Part shown: positions 1 to 13,295 of the stretch, one piece after another
Position numbering within the stretch: the first letter of the stretch is position 1
Layout of the letters: every line of letters starts with the position of its first letter
Source of the DNA: Callaeas wilsoni
Taxonomy: Eukaryota > Chordata > Aves > Passeriformes > Callaeidae
DNA: 64,000 bases
Direction: 5' to 3'
Assembly: GCA_013398955.1 (NCBI GenBank)
Contig: VWPU01014023.1
Location: forward strand, 248,001 to 312,000
Made by a program: the position numbers and the translations under genes
Notes under the pieces: generated by a model
Seen by the model: the letters and a program-made list of their open reading frames with translations, nothing else
Database searches by the model: none
Told to the model about the DNA's origin: nothing

Positions 1-3000
1 TCTGCAGTCTGACGTCCTCTTTCAGGATGGGATGAGGATGAGTCAGCCTCTTTCTCTGCTGAATTTCTGAGAAGTCTGTAAACTAGCTTGAAAAGGGCTC
101 CCAAATTCAGAATTCATATTAGCTAAGCAGCATCCATCCCCCTTTGGGAAGAACCTCAGTTGTACAGTAGAGTCGTAAAGTACAGGTTGCTAATTTCCAT
201 GGAAGTGTCTCCCCCAAGGTCCCTGCTTCTTTGTCAGCAAGCATCAGAAGCTTGTAGTGAAGCCTTTTATTACTAAGATTTCATTACTTATACTAAATAC
301 ACTCCAGAACATTTATTAATGTACTGTAAAGCAAAAGGAAAAATTAAAAATAAACTATGCTTGTCAAAGAAATAAAGTGCCTCTTACACTGCATGATCCT
401 AGCTTTTCTTCTTGATAATTGCCCGTGTTCGTTTGCCATTAATTCAGTGCATGAAAGAATTGCAGTAAGGTCTGCAAGATGTTAGAACAGTTTAATGATG
501 CTTTTCTTTAAAGAACAAAGAATAGCACCTTCATTTACTGTAAATGGAGAGCCAAGGACAGAAGCCCTCGAGCCTTTTATATCAGGATTTCAGTAGCATA
601 GGTGATTTCAAGAAAAGATTGTAAACGCTCTGTCCACTACACACTGGTCCACCTCTTTGAATTAGAAGCAGTCCTCAAAACGTTTAGTGACCTCTCTCCA
701 GGCCCAACAGACGTTTTCTCTGATTGGTTAACCTGCTTTTGCTTCTGAAATGGAAGCTTCCAAAATTGTAACTTGTAGCCCAGTTTTCAGGTTCCTTCTT
801 GCTAAAACATCTCTTCTCTCATTCTGTCAAGAAAGAAACCAGAAGAAAATAAGGATAAGTTCAAACCTAACAGCTGGAGACCATATTCAGAGATGGCTGT
901 CTGCTTTCCTAACATAGAATCTTTAGACTTGAGCCTATACAGAAACAAGAAATGCATTTTAAATTTAATCAAGCTATTATTGTCTCAAACTGTGGAACAG
1001 AACTGCACTTGCTTATCTTTCCCTCAGTATCTCTATCTGACAGGAATGTAGGAAAAATTGCCTCCAATCTCATTAATGCACACGGCCCATTCAGTTGTAT
1101 TGTTTTCCCAAAGGAAAATTAGGGAAATTAAAAGAAAAAAAAAAGTTTTTATGGGAATGCTGCCAACACATGCAGATAGAATTCAAAGAAAAAGCATCAT
1201 TCCTACATAGTAGCTGTCAGGGTTTTTTTGCTTTTGTTCAAAACATACTTGCTTCTCATTTCTGTACTCCAGGGAAAGAAGCATTTGCAACTAACGATGT
1301 TTGCAAGTAGAAGAATAATTAGGAGGAACAACAGCATATATCTCAGAACTAGTGTTACATTTTAAGCTTGTTCTCTGTGTTTTCGGTTTTTTTTGTCCTG
1401 ACCTAATGGGATGTGTTTCTCAGATGTAAATGATATGAAACAGAGATTGTTTACGGAGCAACTGCTTTCCGGAAGATGTTTGCATGCTAAAATGCTGCTC
1501 CACTGGTTGACTTTAAACCATTAAAGAAAATAATAACTTATCCTATTCATAAAGATAAGCCTGAATGAAAATCTGTGATTCAAATACACTGTCAACTCTA
1601 TTTTTTTTCTGCCAGCTGAACTTGTGTTGAATTGAAAATGGTGTTTTATCCCAATTTTACACGAGTATCACTATATGAACTTGGAGAAATCCTCATCCCT
1701 AATTTCTCCACCTGCACAAGATTATCCTCAATTTTTGAACCCTTTTCAGTACTTTAAAAACATGTTTTCAAGAACAATGTTACATGTATGGTTTGCAGAA
1801 CAATTTCCATCTGTAGTCATGAAAGTACTTAAATAACAGTGGAAAAATTATGCAGGAAAGTTGATGTGGAGAAGGCATCCCCAGGTGATGCCAGGGCCAG
1901 AGACAGAAAATGAGCACATCTCCACTAACTGGAGACAGCCTTGGTCCAGTAAACTGCCCTGTTGAGGTACAACTTGACATATTTCTGACCAGGGAGGAAG
2001 TTACCCCCGTGCAGGCCCCTTCAGTCTCCCCACAAGGAGTGGGACCATTATTCTCAGTGGTCTGGTACTCCTGAATTGACAGACAAAACTATGGCCAAAC
2101 AAATCTTTTGGACGAGTTAAATCTGGCACAGGGCTTCTCACCCTTGCCTTGCCTGACTGACAGAGGAAGAATGCTCTCATGTTTTGGTCCTCAGGGGTCT
2201 TGGAGTCAGGGCTGAAGATTCCTGTTTGCTGAAGATTCCTGTTTTGACATCTAACCACCCTTCCCCATGCCTCAATTTCCCTCTTATTTTCCTCCTTCAG
2301 CACTTTGCCTTTTGGAGTCTGCTTTAACATAATTTATTCTAGCAGAAACCTGCTCCACGTTTTTTACACAGTACCTCACATGGTGAGATCCTGAGGCAAC
2401 TGCAGCTGATGAAAATAATAAAAGCCTTTGAGAAAGGGTAGCAAATTTGTTTCCATGCTACCAAGATGCTTCTTGTTAAACCCTGAAATTTTTATACCTG
2501 TGGGTATGAATGAGGTTCGGTATTTTTAGTCACAGTTCTATTGGGAGGAATATGGGCAATAGCTATTGTAAAATACTGGTACCTCAACAACAGAGTAAGC
2601 TCAGTCCCTTTCCAGCCTTCTGTATTTTTAAAAAAATTAGAGTTCTGAGAGGTTAAGAGAGACTTTTGTTTTCCTTCACAGAATCCCTTATGCATTCATT
2701 CTATGATCTGACACTCCAGATGGAAACAGAGAGAATAGAAGGTTGGACAATCATGCTTGTATATTTAAGACAAAGTAATAGAATTTTAAAATGTTTTCTT
2801 TTCTGGGAAATCAAATACATTAATTTTATTTTATTTTTCTAATTATGTATGCTAGTTCAGCTGGAGAAAGAGGTCTGCACTGGGTTACAATACAGGCAAA
2901 ATGAATAGCAACAAAATAAACTACAGTGTGTATCCAAATACTCCTGCCCCAAAGAGGGAAAGGACTCTAAATCAAGGGAGGAAATATGAACAGTTAGACC

Positions 3001-6000
3001 TGATTAAGAAGAAACAGAATTTCCCTTGTCTTGATTTGAATCTGAGACCCAATTAAAACCAGATTCATTTTGAGAAGAGTTAGAAAGTTCCCACTGCCAC
3101 ATGCCTGGGTGCCACTGGAGTGAGGTAATTTGGTTCCCAGGGAATTGGCTTTTTTCTCTGTGTTAGGGATGCAAAACTGACACCAGTCCACACAAGGGGT
3201 ATTGGAAAGGAAGAAATTATGCACATGCTATGGTTCGACTATTCACCTTAAGTGATTGATAGCCCCAGCTTGCTCATCTGTCTCCACTTCAGAATGGAAG
3301 GTTCTTTTTTTGCCCCATTTGCAAAATTTTGCCCTGTTGTGTTTTTTTCAGGAAATATAATCCTAAATTCACCCCTCAGTCGCTGGGGTAGGTGCAAGCC
3401 AGGACACAGCAAGAAAGGAGCAGTGTAGTCTGCAGTCTGCTCCTGGTGGTTTGTGTCCCACTTGAGAAGTAAATTGCTACTGATACAAGTTTCATACAAC
3501 AGTCACAGCTGTGTTGCACACTTTTTCTATCTCATTTAACATGGATGTGAACTGCCGGATGAAAATACCTGAACAGAATACTCCCGTTCCCAGACCACCT
3601 TGTGTGAGATGTCGCGAGAGGCAGAGTATTTCCAGCCCACTAGATTGCACGATGGGGAGTTGGGCTGCCGTAGCCAGGGAGCTGGCTTTCCACAGGACCA
3701 GTGTCTCTTTCTCACTGGGAAGAGTGTCTGAGTGGGGTGGTTTTATCTGGGAGTGGTGGTGTTGGGAGAAGCTGTTGGGGATGGGAAGGAAGCTCTGGCA
3801 CTTGTTGAACGTGGAACACTCCATGCCCTGCCTGTGCTCCAAGCTTTGTGAGGAGGACACGGTGATATTTTCTACCCGAGGCTTGGATCAGAACAGCTCT
3901 GTAGCTGGCTGGCTGATGTCCCACAGCCCTCCTGCAGCAGTGAAAGCTGTGTCCTATGGGGACTGGGGTGATAGCATTGCAAAACCCAGGAACAACAGCG
4001 GCCAGGACTGATTCTCACTGTGGGAAGTGACTTGCTACAGTGGGACTGCCATTTGCGCTAGGCAAGGAAAGGCTTTGCTTGTCAAATTTACCCTAATCTC
4101 ATGTTACCACAGCCTGTATAAAATCTTGCTTTGCATGGGTCTTTCTGGAAGAGCTTTATGATTTGAAAAGTTAAACTGTAGTTGGCAATTTAATAGTCTC
4201 ACATAGCTGCAAGTATATTCTTGAATTTCCTGCCTTATATTCAGCTTACGACGTTCACTACCTAAAGCAGAGCCAAAATTTTGTGTCTTATGCTTTTTTG
4301 GGGGGTTGGATTTTGTTGAGATACATATTTCCAAACTGATCTAGATCACATTTTTTCTTTTCAGACCAAACAATTTCTCCCCACATCCCTGCAAGCAGCC
4401 AGCATTATAAAACCCAACACAAAAAAAAGAGTCTGAAACCAACGCCACCCATTTGCATTATGCCGATAAATCAAGCAGGCTGAAGCCATTTGTCAAAAAG
4501 ATATTTGCTTGAATCAAATTCACTTTGTGTGCAGGGGATGGTTGGGAGTTTAGTACTTGCTAAATGATTAATCAGCCCATGATTTTTTCAAAATACAATG
4601 CAAAAACAACACGCACAAAATGAGGCTTTCAGCTAATGTGGCTTGAGCATTAGAAGAACATTTAATTATGTCATCCTTTGATCAACACATGCAGCCTTTA
4701 AATATAGACAGAGAAAAAGAGTTCCAATGGGGTGGTTAATAACCTTCTCATCTACGGATACACATTATTAAAAGAGGAAAAACCATACTATTTTCTGGCT
4801 TATTCTTCTCAGAATGGAAAACGCTGTCATTTCTTTGTCTCTCAAATCCCCTGATGGCTCCAAGTAATTCTTGTGGGCTTGGAAAGCTGTGAGAAAACCA
4901 AAAGTGAGCGTACTTCTGGTCTCTGACAGAGTGACTAACACCTACCCTCGTGCTGTGTGGCAGAAGCAGCCTCTGGGAGACCTGGCAGAGAGCATTTGGC
5001 ATGACTGTATCTTCCTTCTGGGAAGCCTAGGGTGTTTCGTGGCCCCCTGGGTTATCTAGGCTGTCTAGAGGTACAGTTTCCACAGAGCAAACTGGATCAC
5101 TGGGAAGCTCAATGTTATTTCCAGTTTCCAAGTACTGCTCCCAAGACAGATCCTCCTCTCAAAACAGCAGTTACTCTTTAAGGAAATAGCAGGGAATCCC
5201 TCTTTATAGCATCCATGGAGAACCCATCTGCACCTATATTTCTGGGTAAACAGCAACATCTCCTGGTGCAGGCTAATACCAATTCCAGACACAATTATGA
5301 GTAAGGTGATGCTTGTATTTATCTTTTTTATCAGATTTGAAGTAGACCTGTACATTTTCCCAGGATTGTGGAGCTGGGGGATGAGTCCCTGTAGGAGTGC
5401 CATTTGTTACCCCCATGAATGACTCAGTCAGTGAGGTGCTTGTTAACCATACGGGCCTTGTCAGCATCCCAATAATTCTGCATCCCATTAGTCTTGCTTC
5501 TTACAGGATCTCTTTGCTTACCCTCAGTCACATTCTGTACTCTGACAGAATTGACAACGAGAAGATTGCAACACTTTAAATTCAGTCCATAAGTATTTGG
5601 AGACTGGAAGCTGACAATGTTACAGGTAAGATTCATGGTTTTCTAGAAAGTGCTCACTTGAGAAATGAAAATGGTTGTATCTCACCTTGTCATCAGCTGG
5701 AACAGAATGCCTCTGCTGTTATGCTAAAGATGTCATGTCTAAGACTAACAAACTGTGATCTGACTGTATTTTCACTCTTTTTTTTTTTTAGTTTTAAAAA
5801 GACTTTTCAATCTGACCCTACTTTATAGGGCTACAGGCAAAATTTAGATTATTACTCTTTATGGACAGTTCACAGGTGGTGTTGAATAGGGCACAAGATC
5901 TTTCACTATTTAAGAACACAGAACAGGGAGGTTCCTATGGGAACCTGAGTGGTATCTGAAACAGCCTCATATTTCAATATTTGCCATTTTTATGGTACTA

Positions 6001-6071
6001 AGTTCACAGAGAACATTATAAACACTTGCTATAGCCAGAGCCAATCCAGGATTTAGATGAAAAAATTCCTA
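1..6071. other. unique non-coding sequence, no gene recognised
   Basis: This is AT-rich, CpG-poor sequence with no recognisable exon. It contains the longest open frame of the window (3511-4011, plus, 166 codons). A 122-codon antisense frame at 3492-3860 overlaps it. Neither resembles a known protein family, and both have irregular composition. Small local features are a 17-bp direct duplication at 2211-2244 and a 12-base T run at 5778-5789. I see no LTR, CR1 or MIR sequence here. Confidence 0.6.
2211..2244. repeat. 17-bp perfect tandem duplication
   Basis: The unit GCTGAAGATTCCTGTTT occurs twice back to back (2211-2227 and 2228-2244) without a mismatch. It is probably a small replication-slippage duplication. 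No function is implied. Confidence 0.9.
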
Positions 6072-6165
6072 TGTCCATTTTATAGGAAGACAAAGTGAGT
6101 TTGAAAGAGGTTAAATAATCTGCCCAGAGCTTGAGGATAAATCAAGGGCAGAACCTGAGAGAAGG
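6072..6165 (-). mobile_element. MIR SINE remnant (antisense)
   Basis: The stretch reads like the reverse complement of the MIR core. An ATTTTATAG segment is followed by a degenerate GAAACTGAG-like part, then AGAGGTTAAATAATCTGCCC, then a GGCAGAACC-like block near 6148. MIR is an ancient tRNA-derived, CORE-type SINE found at low copy number in amniotes, so this is a very old insertion. It is too diverged to place exact ends or a target-site duplication. Confidence 0.65.
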
Positions 6166-8980
6166 CCCTGGGGTGCTGACACCTATTCTCAAAAGACAAA
6201 CATGCATTAAAAATAAGGAGCAGTAAATCATGTAGTGCTTCCTAGTTCTCTTGATTAAGGAAATGATTTGTACGAGCCATTTTCTAGGAATTTATGGCTG
6301 ATTCTTGCTTCTCCTAATGTGTATGGAAAAGCAAGTTCCACTCTTAGTAGCAATTAAATGGCCTGAAACATCAAAGTGTAAAAAGTCAGAGAGAATGCTT
6401 GATTTGATAAAAACCCCATGACTTCTTGGTATAATTAAGAATGTCATGAGGAGTATTCACTTGTGTATTGATTTTATTTTTTTTAATTTTCAGAAGTATA
6501 TTTTCATAAGCCCTTTGAGCTGCTCAGCATGCTGCGATTTTTGTTAATTTCCTCTTTACCAGGTTTATCAGCCTTAATTATAGCTGAAAGCGATCTTTGT
6601 CTCAAGAAGATGAAAACCCTTTGTGAAAATGCACTGATGCAGTTTGTTTCCAAACCCAGATATATTTCCTAATTAGTTTCTTGTTGTAATAGGTTGCATA
6701 ATTAATGAAAACACAGGCAAATATTCAAAGTAATAATTTTCTTTCAACAAATGTATATAAAAAGGAGAAAACTAAACTATTACTTTAATTAAACTGCTTT
6801 GAAAGGCACTGTCGATATCAAGCTGAGTGTTAGCCCTTTTGGGCTGTGTGATATTTTATATCTTACCTGGCTGTTAATCTGTTTAGCCTAAAGACCTGAC
6901 ACCTCCCTCTTATTTTATGAAGTGAAGCAGGGTCAGGCTTAATTAACACTGTACTTGGGTGAGAAATCTTCATGGGAAATCCCACATTTCTGTTTGTTCT
7001 GATACCTTGCGATGCCTGTTTCATGACTGGCTGTAACGACATGAGCCCGTGCCAGCAGTGATCCACAGGCTCCAGTGACACCTTTCCACTCTTTCCTTGC
7101 AGCTGTCCTGGGTGCCACCAGCTCTGCAATCTGGCAGGAAGCTGGCAGTGGAGAAATGAAGAAATAAATACATGACCTGGGTGTGTCTGTGCCCTCATGG
7201 GGGTGACTTTGCAGTGACGGGGCTGGTCTCTAGCCATGTCACTCATGTCACACCTCTGCTGGTCCTGGGCCACCCTCCAGGTGGGAGATGGCATTCACTG
7301 TCCCCTGAAACGGATTGATGTTCTGTAGCAGTGTGGGACAGAGCAGAGCTGTGTGCTGGTGTGCTGGTGGGATGACTGGTCTTTTCTTTGTCCGGCTTCA
7401 GCTCAGTTACAAGGTCTCCCCTTGTTTGGAGCCTTTCCTGGATGACATTGTTCCATTTCTCTCCAATTTTTCAGGTCTCCTCAGGCAATATTCCTGTACT
7501 TCAAGATTTGCTTCTGTCCATGAAATACATGTTGTTGCAGAAGACAGATTGAGACTGTGGTTAAAGCAAGCTGGGGGCTTTCAACCCTTTTGTCTTCCAG
7601 GGATGTGCTTGAACTGAAGACCCATCCACCCCATTCCTAAGTTAGTCCCTTTTCCAGCATGTGCTCTGAAAACATCAGCCTGCTTCTCATGGTTCCTTCA
7701 AGGCGCTGCTGTTTCCTATTGCAAAATGTCACAAGACTGATAGAAACAATGTCCAAAAAAGCAGCTGGGTGACTCTAAGTGCTAAAACACAGCAGCTGGA
7801 GACTCCTTCCTCCCTTTTGCAGGACGGACAAACTTCTCACTACTCGAGGGGGCAGCCAGGGAGCTCCTTGGGAGAGGGGTGCTGTTGAGCCAGGTTGAGG
7901 GAGATCCTGAAGCTTCCTTGAGATCCAGCAAGGTTAAACCCTTCGCACCCCACGGTGTGCAAACATACTGGAAGTATCACGAGCTTTTCTTGGATGTGGT
8001 ATAGGGCATCTATACCACGGGGAAAAAAGAACGTCTGCGACTCCCTGCTCTTGATTCTTTGACCTCCAAAGGTCAGAGTTGACTTTTGATTTAATGCTAT
8101 GTCTTTTTACTGCCTCTATTACATTTATATCGCTGAGGCACCGTTCGTGGGACAGCGGCTACACACATTAGCCGAGGTCTGCGAGTGACAGATAAGTCTG
8201 TTCTGCTTTCAGATAATGTAGCACCCCCTTAGATTTGCACAAATGAGGAAAGAGAAAGGAACAGCACTGCAGATTTTGTCCTGGCCTGTTGTATAAAGCA
8301 GGCCTGCTCTCTGCCACACAGAAATAAAGGATATTTAAAGCAAAATAGAAGGGAAAATCTAGCCAGCAGCCTCCTTCCTTCCTCCACTACAAAAGACTTT
8401 TCCCTTCCCCAAAAACCAAGACACAATTCTTGACTGATGACTAAATAAAGGAAGACTTGATAGAAGGTGACTTTAAGGTAGTCAACCTACTTGGAAGCTT
8501 TTGTATTGTAAGAATTTATGAACAGTGGAAGGGAAATGAATGCATGGTTGCATTTAGAGCCTGAATTCCCCATTGCTATGCTGACATTAAATTTTCAGGA
8601 TGTTTTTGCGTATATAAAACACAACAGCTCTCCTATGGGAGGTATAACTACAATTAAAAAAAAAAAGAAAGAAAATAAGCTGTGCGCATACAACCAACCC
8701 TTCAGGGAGGAAGCCAGCATCTCAGGGAAATTACAGAATCAAAGCTACCTGAAATCTTTTAAGGCACAGCTTAGCAAGCAGTTAGGGAGGAAAGGCCAGA
8801 GCAGATGTTTCCAAAACTAAAATGCTAGGAAGCAAAAGTAGTAGCAGAAGTGGGTATAAATATCCAGGAAGGGCAGAGAGGGATCTAGTGTTCACCCTCT
8901 GCTTTGAAAGGGGCCAAAGCTGGGAGATCAAGTTCCCCGTAGCAGGTGCAGCTGGATTTAAAATGAGCAGGAGGAGATGG
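6166..8980. other. unique non-coding sequence
   Basis: No gene or transposon is recognised. Moderately long open frames at 6863-7294 (minus, 143 codons) and 7315-7617 (plus, 100 codons) lie in a locally GC-richer stretch but have no recognisable domain. An A-rich run followed by AAAGAAAG lies at about 8657-8676. Confidence 0.6.
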
Positions 8981-9090
8981 GTCTTCACAGAATTGGTGGT
9001 AGACCTGTATAATTCATTTCCTGGGGATAATCTGGATGCAGACAGACACAGGTTCAAAGGAAGACTAGAGAAATACTTGGAAAAGGGAAA
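8981..9090 (+). mobile_element. ancient CR1-type LINE 3' fragment
   Basis: The segment reads GTCTTCACAGAA, then a GTAGACCTGTATAATTCATT block, a degenerate GGATAAT..GATGCAGAC part and GGTTCAAAGGAAGACTAGAGA. This order matches my recollection of the 3' portion of old CR1 LINEs shared by turtles, crocodilians and birds. A 108-codon open frame (8822-9148, plus) crosses it, and its C-terminal part is probably derived from the element. It is an old, 5'-truncated copy with uncertain ends. Confidence 0.5.
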
Positions 9091-10276
9091 TCTTTGGACT
9101 TATTTCCTAGACAGGCCACAGGAGGCTTCGGGAAAACATCATATATAATTGTGTAGTTTTACTTTTCCCTAAGGACTTGTGTGTTCAATAGTGTCAAACA
9201 GTGTGGCCATTCCCGTGGTTTTTTGCTAAAGTTGATTGACCTTTAGCAGGATAAGAATCTGGAATTTGTGTTCATTGCCATTGTAGAGAAAAGAGCAAAA
9301 GCCTGTTCAAATATCAGCCCTTCCCATCTTCCCAAGTGTTAATAACATGGCACATACTATCTCCATTTGTGAAACTTTTAAAATTGATAGAATCAGATAA
9401 AAAACATTTTTCTCTTCCTTTTTTTTTCCTCTTTCGGTAAAATTGTTAACTCCTTTGAAAGGTCACCACTTAGATGTGACTAGCACAGCACACAATAGAT
9501 AATGCGCTTTTCCTAGGTGCTAGGACTGAAACAAAGGAGGAGAAGGGCTGCAGGCAAGGCTGCAAGACAAGAGAAAGCTATAATGGCTCTCAGTTCTCCA
9601 ACCCCACATGGGATTAGGGACACACACCTTGAATGAGCATCTGAAATCCCCAAATTAGGAGTCTGGCAGTGTTTGGATGTCTTTTATGTCCTTCACCATC
9701 CTAAACAGGCTTACACACAGACATAGAAAAAAACGACTCAGCCCACTTGGCAGCATCCCAAATTCATCAGGAAGAACTAGGCAGAACACATTAAAGCTCC
9801 AGTAGAGGCTACTCTGCTGTTTGAGCAGCATTCAGTCACTTCCTTGAGATTGTTTTATTTATGTTTGTTCCTGACCAGGGATCATCCCCTCTGTGCTGTG
9901 GTCCCTGTTCTCTAGCCAGCCCTACAGAGGCAGGACGAGACAGCAGGATGGCTGCATCCTGACCCCTGGAAATCCAAAGAAAAGGAGGGGTGGGCTTTGA
10001 CCTGTAGATCCCTGATCAGCTGAGACTCCTGGGTGGCTCTGCAGTGGATATCCACTGGACCTGTCCCTCCCCTCCGGCCTGTTTCTCTCACCTTAAGCTG
10101 CAAACACTTCTCAGCAGATACCACGGCTTGACTGTGTGTTTGTAGATTGTTTTACTCAACAGGATCCTCCCCTTGATGCATTCTTTCAAAACAAGAAACA
10201 ATAATGGTGGCTTTGTTCTGGTATTTAATAAGATGGTGTCTTCCAATCCTTATTGCAACCTCCAGCTGTGTAGAGT
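9091..10276. other. unique non-coding sequence
   Basis: No gene, LTR or clear repeat is seen. The stretch contains a T-rich tract near 9414-9430. A short antisense open frame (9912-10124) has no recognisable product. Confidence 0.6.
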
Positions 10277-10345
10277 GTAGGGCCAGGAGAGATGATTAGA
10301 TTATCTGGTTTAACCACCCATAAAACACAGGATGCAGAATTTCAT
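10277..10345 (-). mobile_element. ancient CR1 tail (antisense)
   Basis: The sequence TAGGGCCAGGAGAGATGATT, then a TTATCTGGTTTAACC block, a CCCATAAAACACAGG block and GCAGAATTTCATTC follows the known antisense order of an old amniote CR1 3' end. That order is a 'gggaccattagatcatctagtc' type core, then 'ataacacaggccatagaatttc'. It is diverged, so the family is provisional and the ends approximate. Confidence 0.55.
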
Positions 10346-11670
10346 TCTCCATCACAGCACAAATAATAAATAGAATAGTCCAAGACAAACTCTAATATCC
10401 AATTTTTAATATCAACTATGATATGCATGTAGAGGGAGACATTAAACAAACCCCTGTGTCTACCAATCTACAACCCCCCTGGCAGTACTTACATATTTCT
10501 TATTGCTCACTAGCTTATTTACTGCGAAGGAACAAAGTTAATGCTGAGCTCTGAAGCATTTCTAATGTGAACCAATTTTGCCCTGCGGTTTCATAATGAG
10601 CTCCACCCTTCATCCACCTCTGCTCCCCCTTCTTTCTACTTTCACTTATCTAATTTAAAAATAAAGTGAAAATATGCCTTTTCTACAAAGCAAAATTCAG
10701 ATTAATTTCCTTTAAGTGCTGTTTTGTGCCCAGAGTAGTAGCTTGAAGCCAGCCCTGTGAATCACAGGTTTGATTACTCTGATAGGGCAGGAGAGTGTCT
10801 TGCTTAAAAGATAGGAATGAAAAAATATGTTACCAGGATTGGGTTATTATTTTTTTCCAGGAGGAAGGCGAAAGACAGAGCTTTATGGGGAAACTCTATT
10901 AAAGTCATCAACTTTCCTTTGCTTAAGGTCAAAAATTGTACAATACCACTGAAATAATGTAATTTTAGAAAATTTCTGTGTGGCCTTTTTGTTTTTGGTT
11001 TTTTTTTTCCTTCTCTTTTTTCTCTTGTCATGTTTATGCCTGGGGGCTTTTTATTTGATCACCGTTCTATTAATGCCTCAAATCAATGAATGAGCAACTA
11101 TCTACAAAGTAAAACAACAAGTAAAAAGGTGGGGAGCAGGAGAAAACAGATGATGTGGACAAACCACATGCCGTGGGGAACCACACCAACTTACCTGTGA
11201 GCCCCGGAGACAGTTTGGCAAGGGAAAAGTGCTGAAATTACTGGGAATAGAGTAAGGCACAAGGGCAGATGGCATGTGGAGCTGTGTAGAAAAATCAAAT
11301 CTGTCCTTCCCTTTTCTCAGCATATTTTATAGCTTCAGTGTGTAATTTGCTGCCTGCAGATAATATTTGCAAAGTGCTTTACCCTAAGGTTGGGATTTGA
11401 TGACAAGTGTCACATTTTGCCAATCAGGACTGAAGAAACCTGGGTGTGATCAGGGCCTGAAAGCAGCCCACCATGGGCACTGAGAGGTATCTGAGCTCGT
11501 TAGCTGTAGGACTAATGAGCCAGAGAGAATAAATTCATATGCAAAAGAATTAAGTTAGTCATTACACTTACTATAGTGAGTTTAAAAATTTGTCCCTGGC
11601 CTGTCATTCACAGCAGCCCCCTAATTCTTGCATTCACATTGCTTTTCAGCAATGTCTCCTTCTGTAGCTC
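10346..11670. other. unique non-coding sequence
   Basis: No gene is recognised. A T-rich tract (10991-11030) and an antisense 75-codon open frame across it (10804-11031) reflect low-complexity DNA. I see nothing else I can support. Confidence 0.6.
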
Positions 11671-11735
11671 AGGGAAACTCATTTCACATCCATTTCTCAG
11701 CTTTTCAATCTGTAAAATGGGAAGCAAAGCTTATC
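11671..11735 (+). mobile_element. MIR SINE remnant (sense)
   Basis: The stretch GGGAAACTCATTTCACATCC, then a TTTCTCAGCTTTTCAATC block and TGTAAAATGGGAAGCAAAGC, closely follows the MIR core. That core reads 'gggcaagtcacttaacctc ... cctcagtttcctcatctgtaaaatgggga'. It is the best-preserved MIR in the window and lies in sense orientation. It overlaps a 61-codon open frame (11576-11761) that is therefore not a gene. Confidence 0.75.
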
Positions 11736-13210
11736 TTGTTGCAGCTAAAATTTATAATTAGCACCTTAAAAGCCCTATGGAGGGTCTACATATGATTTAT
11801 TTTCAATAAAGAGTAATACAAAATGAGTTAGGGCCTGGTCTGCAATAGTCTTCCATTTTAAGCAATTTCATATGGAGTTGTAGTATTCCACACCAGTAGA
11901 ACTGGACACTTCACATTCTACATGTGTGGATTTATATTTGCTTAAAAAATGAAGTTTTGTAAAAAATGCTAAATTTTAGGGGATTAAGCAGGATTAGGCT
12001 TCCATTTTGCTAGGTGTTATACAAGCATATGACAATGACCTCTTTTTGCTGGAGTTTACAATTCTGAACTTTGATCCCAGCAATTTTAGAAGTGCAGAGA
12101 TAAGCATTAGTTCAAATACTTTCAATACCATCATATTCAGGGAAACAACTATGGACTTAGCTTCCCACTAGTTATATAATCACAGGCTAATTTTTGCTGC
12201 TACAAAAAACAGTTTCAGAGTCTCCTTCAGGGGATGAGGGTAGAAAGACTTCAAAACCTTGCCCATAATGTGAAATTTGGAGTGAAAAACAAACTTCCAG
12301 CTGACCTCTGATGATGGAGCTGATGTGAGGTAACCTTTTGACTTCTGTGTTTGGATGTTCAAGGCCCTACTTGCATGACCTTGGGGCCAGTTCACATGTA
12401 CTAAGTCCCTCAGTCTGTTTCAGGATGCTTCAGCTCTTGCTTCATTACAGAGATGGTTTAAAAGTCACAGAAAAATGCTGTCCTCACTATGAGGAGGAAC
12501 AACAAGAGAAGAAGAATTTCCCCAAACTGAGGCCTGGATTTGCTGCAAGTGAATTTAGAGCTTTGAGTAGTTCAGTGGTAGGTGGCAAGGAAGGGAGGAA
12601 ACAAAAGGGGAAAAAAATTGGTTCATATATTTTTTAAGCTCTTTGGCTGTAACACAAACACTTGCAGAGCCTGAATGAGGAAAAAACTCCCACATGACTT
12701 GTTAATACAAAAAAAAAATCCCATTTCTTTCAAATAATGTGCATACAATGTAGTACTTTGCACTACAGCTTCAGAATTAGCATCAATTATGATGGGACCA
12801 AGACAGGACAATCAAGTCATTTAAGGCTGTATCCTCAGGGGTACTCAGACCTGTGTGATTTAACTTCTGGTCTTTGCCTTTCCCCTCAGTATTCTCTTTG
12901 GGTTTAAGGTTTTTTTCTTGTTTTGATACTGAATTGAACAACACAAAAGTGTAACACGGAGGAACCACCGGCTCTGCACCCTTGGACCAGAGGGTGCTGT
13001 GGGCTGCCTCCACAGCTGCTGAGTGTTACTGCCTGGCACCTGGGATCCTGGATGCTGACACCAGCTTGCTTAATTGAAAAGGAGAAGTTTTCTAGGCTGG
13101 GGTGCACTAAGTCCTGCTCTTCCATGGGGACAGATTTTCCGTTTGTTCTGGGAATAAAATGAATGCAAGACACTACTTTTATGGGTGCAATACTGTCACT
13201 TTTCACGGGG
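11736..13210. other. unique non-coding sequence
   Basis: No gene is recognised. Short frames on both strands near 12338-13206 overlap one another and show no domain. Two A-rich runs lie near 12611 and 12709. Confidence 0.6.
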
Positions 13211-13251
13211 GAAAAAAGGACAAAAGTGATTTAAAAAAGGACAAAAATGAT
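13211..13251. repeat. imperfect 20/21-bp tandem repeat
   Basis: Two A-rich units, GAAAAAAGGACAAAAGTGAT (13211-13230) and TTAAAAAAGGACAAAAATGA plus a T (13231-13251), lie back to back just upstream of the LTR. They may belong to a longer LTR U3 region whose true 5' end I cannot place. Confidence 0.7.
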
Positions 13252-13295
13252 AAAAGGTTAATTTGGGGTAGAAAAGAGAAAGAATCCCTTCTAGC

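Noticed and set aside
3226..3245. GGTTCGAC, similar to a tRNA B-box
   Set aside because: No A-box, acceptor stem or cloverleaf can be assembled around it.
3725..3792. G-rich stretch considered as a G-quadruplex
   Set aside because: Loops between GGG runs are 10-12 bases, too long for the standard motif.
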